Shown here one piece after another: positions 16,382 to 24,433 of a DNA stretch of 44,364 bases. The notes beneath the pieces were generated by a model, which saw only the letters and a list, made by a program, of their open reading frames with translations, was not told the DNA's origin and did not search any database. Positions within the stretch are counted from its first letter, which is position 1; the number at the start of each line of letters is the position of its first letter. Source of the stretch: Elusimicrobiota bacterium (GTDB lineage Bacteria; Elusimicrobiota; UBA8919); NCBI GenBank assembly GCA_040757695.1, contig JBFLWK010000014.1, forward strand, positions 1-44,364, in the 5' to 3' direction. The position numbers were made by a program, and so were the translations under genes.

Positions 16382-17611
16382 ATGAAACTTATTGCAGATT
16401 TGCATATTCACTCTAAATACTCTCGTGCAACAAGCGGTGATATGGATATTCCTAACATCGCTAAGTGGGCAAAACTTAAAGGGATTGCACTTATGGGGAC
16501 AGGCGATTTTACTCATCCTAAATGGCTTGAACATCTGAAAGAAAACTTAAAAGAAACCGATGGTTGCTATGAACACAACAGCATAAAATTTATTCTGACA
16601 GCAGAAGTTTCAAATATCTATACAAGAACCGATAAAACACGGAAGGTGCATAATATAATTTTTGCGCCTGATTTTGAAACAGTTGAAAAAATCAATACTG
16701 AACTTGCTGGATTTGGCAACCTTGAGTCAGATGGCAGACCTATGCTTTCGCTTGATTCCGAAGATCTTGCAAAAATTGTGTTTGATATTTCAGATGACTG
16801 TATGATAATTCCTGCACATGCCTGGACACCACATTTTTCTGTATTCGGGTCTAATTCCGGATTTAACTCTTTAGAAGAATGTTTTGGCTATTATACTGAT
16901 AGAATCTACTCTATTGAAACAGGGCTTTCATCTGACCCGAAAATGAACTGGCGGCTTTCACAACTTGATAAAATTACACTCATCTCAAATTCAGATGCGC
17001 ACTCACCAAAAAATATTGGACGCGAAGCGAATGTATTTGATGTCACGAATTATACGAATTTATACGAACAAATTACCCGAATTATTAGAACAAAGGATAA
17101 AGACAAGTTTCTCTATACAATAGAGTTTTTTCCGGAAGAAGGAAAATATCATTATGATGGACACAGGAATTGCGATACTGTGCTTGCACCTAAAGATGCG
17201 ATAAAAAATCATAATCTCTGCCCGAATTGTGAGAGACGGCTTACAATTGGTGTTTTACATCGTGTAGAAGAACTTGCAGATAGAGAGGAAAATTTTCAGC
17301 CAGTAAATGCTATCGGCTACAAAAGTTTGATTCCATTAAGAGAGATTATTGCTGATGCGTTAGATATTGGGAAGGAATCCGCAGGTGTTGATAAAGAATA
17401 TCAACAGATAACATCACAGGTTGGAACTGAGTTTGATGTGCTTTTAGAAATTCCAGAAGAAATTTTACAAAAAAATATCAGAACGGAAATTGCCGAAGGC
17501 ATTATTAAGGTTAGAAATGGTGAGGTTGATATACAGGCGGGTTACGATGGTGTATATGGTAAAATTTCAATAAGAAAAGATAAAAAACAAGAACAACTTT
17601 CATTGTTTTAA
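16382..17611 (+). CDS. PHP-domain endonuclease, EndoQ-like
   Basis: This 409-residue PHP-family metal-dependent protein resembles endonuclease Q, which nicks DNA 5' of deaminated bases (uracil, hypoxanthine, xanthine). Metal-binding motifs are ADLHIHSKYS at the N-terminus, GTGDFTHP, IIPAHAWTPHF and ISNSDAHSP. A zinc-finger stretch CDTVLAPKDAIKNHNLCPNC near residue 265 and a helix-hairpin-helix-like C-terminus agree with EndoQ. Length matches. A run of ACGAATTATACGAATTTATACGAA repeat-like sequence (about 17044-17067) is read in frame as TNYTNLYEQ. It sits 6 bp before a ferredoxin gene, with no obvious functional link. Confidence 0.82.
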   Translation: MKLIADLHIHSKYSRATSGDMDIPNIAKWAKLKGIALMGTGDFTHPKWLEHLKENLKETDGCYEHNSIKFILTAEVSNIYTRTDKTRKVHNIIFAPDFETVEKINTELAGFGNLESDGRPMLSLDSEDLAKIVFDISDDCMIIPAHAWTPHFSVFGSNSGFNSLEECFGYYTDRIYSIETGLSSDPKMNWRLSQLDKITLISNSDAHSPKNIGREANVFDVTNYTNLYEQITRIIRTKDKDKFLYTIEFFPEEGKYHYDGHRNCDTVLAPKDAIKNHNLCPNCERRLTIGVLHRVEELADREENFQPVNAIGYKSLIPLREIIADALDIGKESAGVDKEYQQITSQVGTEFDVLLEIPEEILQKNIRTEIAEGIIKVRNGEVDIQAGYDGVYGKISIRKDKKQEQLSLF

Positions 17612-17617
17612 GAAAAA

Positions 17618-18094
17618 ATGAAATATCTTAATATTGATGTAACAAAATGTTCGGGTTGCCGGATGTGTGAACTTGCCTGCTCATTTATTAAAGAAAAAAA
17701 AATTGTTCCTAATCTTGCCAGAATAAATGTGGTTGCTGATTTTGGAAAAGGGCTTTCTATACCGATTGTATGTATGCAATGCGAGAATGCGCCTTGTATA
17801 AATATCTGTCCAACAAAAGCGCTCTCAAAAAATTTTGTAACCGGTGCTGTTATCGTCTCAAATAAAAAATGTATCGGCTGTAAACTTTGCACAACCGTGT
17901 GTCCTTACGGTGCGATTGTTTTTATTCCTGAAAAAAAATATGTTGTAAAATGTGACCTGTGTGATGGTGAACCAACCTGTGTAAAATTTTGCTGTACAGG
18001 TGCGTTAAGATATGACGAATCTATAAAAACAAAAATGCTAAAAAAACGGGAAGTTGCAGAAAGAATGATACAGATACTTGGCGAAATTCATTAA
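17618..18094 (+). CDS. four-cluster ferredoxin, AorA/CooF-like (copy 1)
   Basis: This 158-residue polyferredoxin has four [4Fe-4S] motifs: CSGCRMCELAC, CMQCENAPCINICP, CIGCKLCTTVCP and CDLCDGEPTCVKFC. It is a paralogue of the next gene, and both have the same length and motif order. The class includes CooF, HycB and AorA, the electron-transfer subunit of AOR-type enzymes in bacteria. The AOR gene lies one gene downstream, which makes AOR the likeliest partner. CODH service is also possible. Confidence 0.88.
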   Translation: MKYLNIDVTKCSGCRMCELACSFIKEKKIVPNLARINVVADFGKGLSIPIVCMQCENAPCINICPTKALSKNFVTGAVIVSNKKCIGCKLCTTVCPYGAIVFIPEKKYVVKCDLCDGEPTCVKFCCTGALRYDESIKTKMLKKREVAERMIQILGEIH

Positions 18095-18137
18095 AGTCTA
18101 GAAGGGGGGGAGAGGAGGGAAGAGGGGGAAGGGTAGA

Positions 18138-18614
18138 ATGAAAATTTTAGTTACTAATCCGGAAAAATGTTCAGGTTGTCGAATATGCGAAATCACTTGC
18201 TCCTATTTTCACGAGCAAATTTTTAATCCAGCCAAAGCACGAATCCAAATTGTCTCAAACAAAAAGGAAGCGATTTTTTATCCGCTGATTTGCGAGCAAT
18301 GTGAAAAAGCACCCTGTAGTGAGGTTTGTCCTGTAAAAGCGATTTCTAAAAATGACGAAACAGGCGCATGGGTTGTGGATGTGAAAAAATGTATCGGCTG
18401 TAAAATGTGTGTTCAGGCATGCCCTGCTGGAATTATGAATTTTGATAGTGATGCTGGAGTTTCTATGAAATGTGATTTATGTTCTGGTGATACGCAATGT
18501 GTCAAATACTGCCCGATGGGTGCGATTGAATATATTGACGAAAGTAAAATCAGCTTAAAGCGAAAAAGTTGGGTTGGCAAAAAAATTCTAGCAACAGTCA
18601 GTGAAAGCAAATAG
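18138..18614 (+). CDS. four-cluster ferredoxin, AorA/CooF-like (copy 2)
   Basis: This 158-residue paralogue of the preceding gene has motifs CSGCRICEITC, CEQCEKAPCSEVCP, CIGCKMCVQACP and CDLCSGDTQCVKYCP. A purine-only stretch of about 30 bases (18104-18133, many G runs) precedes the ATG and supplies the Shine-Dalgarno sequence. A tandem duplication of the electron-transfer subunit directly before an AOR gene suggests either alternative partners or an extended electron wire. Confidence 0.88.
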   Translation: MKILVTNPEKCSGCRICEITCSYFHEQIFNPAKARIQIVSNKKEAIFYPLICEQCEKAPCSEVCPVKAISKNDETGAWVVDVKKCIGCKMCVQACPAGIMNFDSDAGVSMKCDLCSGDTQCVKYCPMGAIEYIDESKISLKRKSWVGKKILATVSESK

Positions 18615-18656
18615 AAAACCACACGGATTATTATGGATGGCTACACGAATATTTAC

Positions 18657-18682
18657 AAAATGTAAGCATTTGCTTACATTTT
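18657..18682. repeat. CATTTG-loop palindrome
   Basis: The 12-bp perfect stem AAAATGTAAGCA/TGCTTACATTTT has a TT centre and is followed by GATTTTGCCCATCGGTAA. It is the near twin of 5785-5808. Confidence 0.75.
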
Positions 18683-18713
18683 GATTTTGCCCATCGGTAA
18701 ATTTTGGTTTTTT

Positions 18714-18738
18714 AATCTTTAATCTTTAATCTTTGATT
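18714..18738. repeat. 7-bp array (AATCTTT)n
   Basis: Three perfect copies of AATCTTT and a partial one lie just upstream of the G-rich Shine-Dalgarno sequence of the AOR gene. Confidence 0.8.
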
Positions 18739-18758
18739 GCCGTTATAGGGGGGGCGAA

Positions 18759-20738
18759 ATGCTTTACGGTTATGCCGGGAAATATCTGAGGATTGATTTA
18801 ACAAAAAACAAAATTGAAATAAAAGAAACTTCAGAAAAACTGGTCCGAAAATATCTTGGTGGTGTCGGGCTTGGCGTACGAATTTTATGGGACGAGTTAG
18901 ACCCCAGAACACAGCCGCTTTCACCTGAAAACAAAATCATTTTTCTTACCGGACCGCTTACCGGTACACTTTTCCCACCATCAGGCAGATATGAAGTAGT
19001 ATCTCGCTCGCCACAGACAGGTTGGTGGGCACATTCGTCGGCAGGTGGTTTTTTTGGTCCGGAAATGAAATATGCAGGTTATGATTATATAATTATTCAA
19101 GGGAAGGCAAAACAGCCTGTTTATATTCACATAGATAATGATTCAATCCAGATAAAAAATGCGAAGCATCTCTGGGGCAAAAATGTTGTTGAAACCACAG
19201 ATACAATCTGTGAAGAACTCGGCGATACCGATATAAAAGTTGCCTGTATTGGTCAGGCAGGCGAAAATCTGGTAAAATACGCATGTATAATGAGTGATTA
19301 TTTTCGTGCAGCAGGCAGAACTGGAATGGGCTGTATTCTGGGTTCAAAAAATCTGAAAGCGATTGCTATAAGAGGCACAAAAGGACTTAAAATCGCAGAT
19401 AATAAAAAATTCGTTTCAGTTGTAGAAGATGCTTTTAAGCGACATACACCAAAAGGAAAGTATTGGGAACATGTCAATGCGATGCGAATCTACGGTTCGT
19501 TTGCACTAACTGACTGGGAGAATGCAATCGGTCGGCTACCGACGAAAAATCACTGGACTGGCTATTTTGAGAATGCTGAAGAAACAATCGGGATGAAACC
19601 GATGAGAGAGCGGCATTACAAAAAGCATGCCTCATGTTTCAGTTGCGGGATTCAATGCAAGTATGCATCCACTATTAAAGAAGGTAAGTATGCTGGTAGT
19701 GAATCAGAAGGTCCTGAATATGAGACGGTAGAAGCATTCACATCCAACTTTTTATCAACTGATACCAATTCTCTGATTGAAGCAAATCGGCTCTGTAACA
19801 TTTACGGGCTTGATACAATTTCTGCAGGACATACAATTTCATTTGCGTTTGAATGTTTTGAAAAAGGGATACTGACCGAGAAAGATACCGGCGGCAGAAA
19901 ACTTATCTGGGGAAATGACGAAATGGATACAGTGATAGAACTGCTGCATTCAATTGCTACAAGAAAAGACAAATTCGCATCACTACTTGCAGAAGGTTCT
20001 GCTTTTGCTGCAAAACAAATTGGAGGTGCTGCATATCGCTGTGCAATTCATGTGAATAATTTAGAAGCTTCCGGCCAGGATGGTCGTCCTCATAAATCAC
20101 TCGGGTTAACATATGCAATAAATGTCAGAGGTGCCGACCATTTAACATCGCTTTCGTCTTTAGATGAACTTGGATATAAAGAAGCGTTACAAGAAAGGTT
20201 TGGCAAAAAAAATGTAAAAATACTTGCAGACCGCTGGGATGAACGATTGAAGGGTTATCTTGTTAGTGATTGTGAAAATCTTTATGCGATTACTGATTCA
20301 CTGCTTGTGTGTAAATATGGCACAATGTGGCCACCGATATATTACTGGCAGGATATGGGCAGAATAATTTCATACCTTACAGGTTTCAACGAATATGAAA
20401 GTATAAAAAAATTAAAAAAATTAGCCCGACGAATCTGCCATCTGCGTCGGTGTTTTAATGTGCGGTTAGGCTGGAGTAAAAAAAATGATTGTCTGCATCC
20501 ACGCTTTACTGAAGAACCGATGCCAACAGGACCTGCGAAAGGACAGGTTGTTCATTTAGAGCCAATGCTGAAAGAGTATTACGAAGTAAGACAGTATGAT
20601 TGGAAAACAGGGCTACCTACGAGAGCAGAACTTGAAGATGTCGGGCTTGAAGATATCGCCAGTGAATTAAAAAAGCGTGGCAAACTTGTTGAAAAATATA
20701 AAGGCAAACCTAAAGACCCACTGAATGTTTTAAAATGA
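18759..20738 (+). CDS. aldehyde:ferredoxin oxidoreductase (tungsten enzyme)
   Basis: This 659-residue enzyme oxidises aldehydes, or reduces carboxylic acids, at a bis-tungstopterin site. The N-terminal KYLGGVGLGVRILWDEL and SGRYEVVSRSPQTGWWAHSS form the pterin-binding beta region. CFSCGIQC plus a distant LRRCFNV give the four cysteines of the [4Fe-4S] cluster in the spacing of Pyrococcus AOR. GPEYETVEAF and the DH-containing RGADHLTS region match the family. It has a GGGGGGGCGAA Shine-Dalgarno sequence. Preceded by two polyferredoxins, it may form an AorAB-like complex and reduce acids made via acetyl-CoA. The true substrate is unknown. Confidence 0.92.
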   Translation: MLYGYAGKYLRIDLTKNKIEIKETSEKLVRKYLGGVGLGVRILWDELDPRTQPLSPENKIIFLTGPLTGTLFPPSGRYEVVSRSPQTGWWAHSSAGGFFGPEMKYAGYDYIIIQGKAKQPVYIHIDNDSIQIKNAKHLWGKNVVETTDTICEELGDTDIKVACIGQAGENLVKYACIMSDYFRAAGRTGMGCILGSKNLKAIAIRGTKGLKIADNKKFVSVVEDAFKRHTPKGKYWEHVNAMRIYGSFALTDWENAIGRLPTKNHWTGYFENAEETIGMKPMRERHYKKHASCFSCGIQCKYASTIKEGKYAGSESEGPEYETVEAFTSNFLSTDTNSLIEANRLCNIYGLDTISAGHTISFAFECFEKGILTEKDTGGRKLIWGNDEMDTVIELLHSIATRKDKFASLLAEGSAFAAKQIGGAAYRCAIHVNNLEASGQDGRPHKSLGLTYAINVRGADHLTSLSSLDELGYKEALQERFGKKNVKILADRWDERLKGYLVSDCENLYAITDSLLVCKYGTMWPPIYYWQDMGRIISYLTGFNEYESIKKLKKLARRICHLRRCFNVRLGWSKKNDCLHPRFTEEPMPTGPAKGQVVHLEPMLKEYYEVRQYDWKTGLPTRAELEDVGLEDIASELKKRGKLVEKYKGKPKDPLNVLK

Positions 20739-20777
20739 AATAAATTACAAAACCTTTTAAGAAGAAGGAGGAAAAAA

Positions 20778-22124
20778 ATGCTTACTTTGTTATGTAATGG
20801 AACGGTTATTACACAGTCTGAAATAATTGAGAATGGTGGGGTTTTGTTTGAAGATGGAATCATCAAAGATGTTGGTAGAACCGACGATGTAAGAGCAAAG
20901 GTATTCAGAACTTCACAGGATAAAATTCATCTGAAAATAGTTGATGCTAAAAGAAAGATAATTCTGCCGGGTTTTATAAATACACATCATCATTTGTATT
21001 CAACTTTTGCGCGTGGGATGTATATTCCGGGAACACCTGCTAAAAATTTTGTTGAGATATTAGAAAAACTCTGGTGGAAACTTGATAAAATTTTGACTGC
21101 AGAAGATATTTATTATTCAGCGCTTATTCCACTGATTGAATGTGTAAAAAACGGCACAACAACAATAATTGACCATCATGAATCGCAGGGTTTTCAGATA
21201 GGTTCGCTTGATGGGATACAAAAAGCAGTAGAAAAAATCGGTATCCGTGCGTGCCTATGTTTTGGTACTTCAGACCGTTATGGTAAAGGCAAAGAAGGTT
21301 TGAAAGAAAACGAAAGATTTTTCTCTCAACTCTTAACTCTAAACTCTCAACTTATTTCTGGCATGGTCGGGCTTCATGCTGCATTTACCGTCAACAATGA
21401 TACACTTGAGAAATCAGTTGAATTGGCAAAAAAATATAATGTCGGGATACATATCCATTGTGCGGAAGATTTAGCAGACGAGAACGATTCTGTAAAAAAA
21501 TACAAAATACAGGTTGTTGAACGATTAAAAAAATTCGGTGTGCTTGGTCAGAAAACATTGCTTGCACATTGTATTCATATAAACGAAAAAGAAACAAAAA
21601 TTATAAAAGATACTGGCACGAATGTGGTTCATAATCCAGAAAGTAATATGAACAATGCGGTTGGTTGTGCGGATGTTTTAGGTATGTTAAAAAAAGGTAT
21701 TATTGTCGGGCTTGGAACTGATGGTATGTCATCCAATATGCTTTCCCAGATGCGTTGTGCCTATCTGATTCACAGACATAACAAAAAAGACCCGCGGGTT
21801 GCTTTTTGTGAAGCGCCACGATTACTTTTAGAAAACAATCCTAAAATTGTAGAGAAGATATGTGGCTGGCGTGTTGGTAAAATTGAAACTGGCCGACCTG
21901 CCGATTTGGTTGTGCTTGACTATGTTCCACCGACACCGTTGACAAAAGATAATTTTCTTGGGCATTTAATTTTTGGGATGGTTGATGCAACGGTTGATAC
22001 TGTAATCTGTAATGGTAAGACCCTGATGAAAGATAAAAAATTAGAAGGTATAAATGAAGAGTTGATTTGCGAAAAATCGCGCGAGCTCGCAAAAACATTC
22101 TGGGAAAAAATCATTTCAATCTGA
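20778..22124 (+). CDS. ssnA: SsnA-like aminohydrolase/amidohydrolase
   Basis: This 448-residue amidohydrolase-superfamily member is closest by motif to SsnA. Visible are GFINTHHHLYSTFARGM (metal-binding HxH-like), NFVEILEKLWWKLDK, GTTTIIDHHES, GLHAAFT, IHIHCAEDLADENDS, AHCIHI, NVVHNPESNMNNAVGCA and GLGTDGMSSN. Conserved His and Asp metal ligands are all present. The reaction of SsnA is not established; the family deaminates purine- or pterin-like compounds. A heptamer array (21323-21353) inserts SQLLTLNSQL in frame before SGMVGLHAAF. It has an AAGGAGGA Shine-Dalgarno sequence. Its place after AOR may reflect molybdopterin/tungstopterin or purine metabolism, which is speculative. Confidence 0.88.
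   Translation: MLTLLCNGTVITQSEIIENGGVLFEDGIIKDVGRTDDVRAKVFRTSQDKIHLKIVDAKRKIILPGFINTHHHLYSTFARGMYIPGTPAKNFVEILEKLWWKLDKILTAEDIYYSALIPLIECVKNGTTTIIDHHESQGFQIGSLDGIQKAVEKIGIRACLCFGTSDRYGKGKEGLKENERFFSQLLTLNSQLISGMVGLHAAFTVNNDTLEKSVELAKKYNVGIHIHCAEDLADENDSVKKYKIQVVERLKKFGVLGQKTLLAHCIHINEKETKIIKDTGTNVVHNPESNMNNAVGCADVLGMLKKGIIVGLGTDGMSSNMLSQMRCAYLIHRHNKKDPRVAFCEAPRLLLENNPKIVEKICGWRVGKIETGRPADLVVLDYVPPTPLTKDNFLGHLIFGMVDATVDTVICNGKTLMKDKKLEGINEELICEKSRELAKTFWEKIISI
21323..21353. repeat. 7-bp array (CTCTCAA)n inside the ssnA-like gene
   Basis: CTCTCAA, CTCTTAA, CTCTAAA, CTCTCAA and CTT lie in frame. The unit is a rotation of the one in the HoxU-like gene. Confidence 0.85.
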
Positions 22125-22164
22125 CAGGATTTACAGAATAAATAAAATCCTGTTAATCCTGTCA
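22123..22164. repeat. CAGGATTTACAG-type inverted repeat
   Basis: GACAGGATTTACAG pairs with CTGTTAATCCTGTC across a short A/T loop, and A-rich sequence follows. It may serve as a terminator for the ssnA transcript. The same family forms 32203-32250 and a half copy is at about 5906. Confidence 0.65.
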
Positions 22165-22205
22165 AAAATCAATACCGTTTTTAAGGTGTCGGAGCGAGAA
22201 AAACG

Positions 22206-24428
22206 ATGAAAAATGTTACGCAGGTAAAAGTTGCTGGTATTAACAAAAAAATTGTTGATATTTGTACGAAGATAATGCTATATTTGCCGCCGATTTTTTA
22301 TTTTTCAATGGCGGTTGCGTTTTACTTAAAAACATATGATTCCTGCCAGATAAAAATCACCATCTGCCAGATTGGTGGCACGATTCTGATTGCTGTTTTT
22401 CTTATAAAAATTATTGAGTTATGGAAAAACCCGTTCCCTAAAGGTTCATTTCATTTACTTCTATCGCCTACACTTATTCTGGTATGGTCTATTTTTTCGG
22501 CGTCAATTTCACCATTAAAAAACTGGTTTGGCACACAGGATGAATTCACCCGCCGTATTTTTTATATTTTTCTGTTTTACATAATAGTTTCAGAATTCAG
22601 AGATGAAAAAAGCCAGAAACGGCTTATCAACTGGTGGCTTGCTGGTGCATTTATATCGGTATTTTACGGTATTGTGCAGTTTTTTGACCGATTTTATCCA
22701 CCTAATCCTGCAGTTGGACTTGACCCGTTTATATGGCGGCGTGCGTTTGGTAGCAGAATCTTTTCTACTTTTGGGAATCCTAACTTTTATGGTGATTTCC
22801 TGCTTGTTGTGGCGCCTGTGATTCTTTCATATGCTGTCCAAAAATTTTCTAAATTGTTAATACTGTTTTATATTATGACTGTATTCTGTATCATTTTTAC
22901 ATATTCAAAAGCGGTTTGGATTGGTTATTCTGGTGGTGTGATTGCATTCTCATTTTTTGCAGTTGCATTTCTATCACACGGCAGAAAGGAAACAATCCGA
23001 AAAATTCTGTTGGGGATGTCACTTGCTGTTTTTTCTGCGATGGTTTTAGGTGTTACATATTTTACTATGCAGCGGATAGATTCTGTAAGATTTAGAACCA
23101 ATACTTGGTTGGGATGCTGGGAGATGTTTAACAGATCTCCGCATCCGGAGTCCTATCTGTATGCTCGTTCACCACTCAAATGGAAAAGCCCAGTAAGAAA
23201 AACACTCCATCCATTGATAGGCACAGGTATCGGTTCATTCAAAGCGGTTTATCCCGCGTATAGAAGGCCTGAAATAATCCAGTTAGAAGGTCGCTCAAAC
23301 ACAGAAAGCGACCATCCTGAAAACGAATTTTTAGAAGTGCTGTATGATGAAGGGATTATCGGATTTGGATTTTTTATACTGTTGATAATGACATTCATAA
23401 CTGCTGCAATAAAACGATTAAAAGCGATTCAGCCACAACAGAAATTTATTATACACGGACTGATTGGTTTTTCGTCGGGACTTATTTCTCAACTTGTTCA
23501 TAATACTATGTGTGTCAGTATGCGATTTGTTTCTGAAGGTGTTGTGTTCTGGCTTGCGTTAGGAATGATTGGTATATTTTCTCTACCACAAATCACAAAT
23601 CCAAAAACAGGCAACATTAATCATTCCCAAAAACCAAAGTTTATGTCGGCTGTACAAATTGGAATTGTAATTATCGCTATTTATTTTATAAAATATTTTT
23701 ATGGTTTCTTTCTTGCGGATATGCACCATAACATAGCAATTTTTCATTCTAAACGAGGCGAATGGGATGCCGCACTTGCCAATTACGATATTGTTATAAA
23801 ATACAGTCCTGACTATGTGATGACCCATTATTTCAAAGGGAATGTGTATAACGACCGATGGGCAGCAGGCGACCCGGAACGATGTATCCAGAAATACCAG
23901 GATGTAATAAAACTGGCGCCGAATTATGTTCAGATTTTTATGCAGATGGGAACCGTTTATTCCAAAATGGGTAAATGGGCAGAAGCAATAGAATCATTCA
24001 GAAAATACCAGAAATTAGACCCTGTTTTTGAACGGGCATATCCTTCGTTAGGTATGGCATATGCACAAATCGGGCATTGGAAAGAAGCCGAGAATACATT
24101 TAAACGATATATTGCCCGAAATAACTGGTATTACTACTATGATTGGCTTGTGACTAACAATATGAAAGATTATAATACAAATGTTAAAACACATATCTTA
24201 AAGCCAGATGTATGGCTTGGGCTTGGCAATGTCTACTATGCCCAGAAGAAATTTTTTTCTGCAGAGACAATGTACAAAAAAATCTTGAAAGATATTGACC
24301 CGAATAATACAGAAGCACTCCGAAATCTTGCAATACTTTACGAGAGAACAGGCAGGCAGCAACAATCACAAAAAATCTTGAATCGTATTATGAAAAATAA
24401 TCCAGCCACAATCCCGCATAGCCAATAA
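22206..24428 (+). CDS. O-antigen ligase/polymerase-like membrane protein with TPR tail (copy 1)
   Basis: This 740-residue polytopic membrane protein has about a dozen hydrophobic segments in residues 20-510. It carries the Wzy_C/O-antigen-ligase signatures FGNPNFYGDFLLVVAPVIL, GTGIGSFKAVYP and SDHPENEFLEVLYDEG IIGFG. Residues 520-730 form several tetratricopeptide repeats (for example KYSPDYVMTHYFKGNVYNDR and KMGKWAEAIESFRKY). Such proteins transfer or polymerise surface glycans, and the exact substrate is unknown. The next gene is a paralogue with the same architecture, 5 bp downstream. The leader contains repeat sequence and no clear promoter. Confidence 0.85.
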   Translation: MKNVTQVKVAGINKKIVDICTKIMLYLPPIFYFSMAVAFYLKTYDSCQIKITICQIGGTILIAVFLIKIIELWKNPFPKGSFHLLLSPTLILVWSIFSASISPLKNWFGTQDEFTRRIFYIFLFYIIVSEFRDEKSQKRLINWWLAGAFISVFYGIVQFFDRFYPPNPAVGLDPFIWRRAFGSRIFSTFGNPNFYGDFLLVVAPVILSYAVQKFSKLLILFYIMTVFCIIFTYSKAVWIGYSGGVIAFSFFAVAFLSHGRKETIRKILLGMSLAVFSAMVLGVTYFTMQRIDSVRFRTNTWLGCWEMFNRSPHPESYLYARSPLKWKSPVRKTLHPLIGTGIGSFKAVYPAYRRPEIIQLEGRSNTESDHPENEFLEVLYDEGIIGFGFFILLIMTFITAAIKRLKAIQPQQKFIIHGLIGFSSGLISQLVHNTMCVSMRFVSEGVVFWLALGMIGIFSLPQITNPKTGNINHSQKPKFMSAVQIGIVIIAIYFIKYFYGFFLADMHHNIAIFHSKRGEWDAALANYDIVIKYSPDYVMTHYFKGNVYNDRWAAGDPERCIQKYQDVIKLAPNYVQIFMQMGTVYSKMGKWAEAIESFRKYQKLDPVFERAYPSLGMAYAQIGHWKEAENTFKRYIARNNWYYYYDWLVTNNMKDYNTNVKTHILKPDVWLGLGNVYYAQKKFFSAETMYKKILKDIDPNNTEALRNLAILYERTGRQQQSQKILNRIMKNNPATIPHSQ

Positions 24429-24433
24429 TAAAT

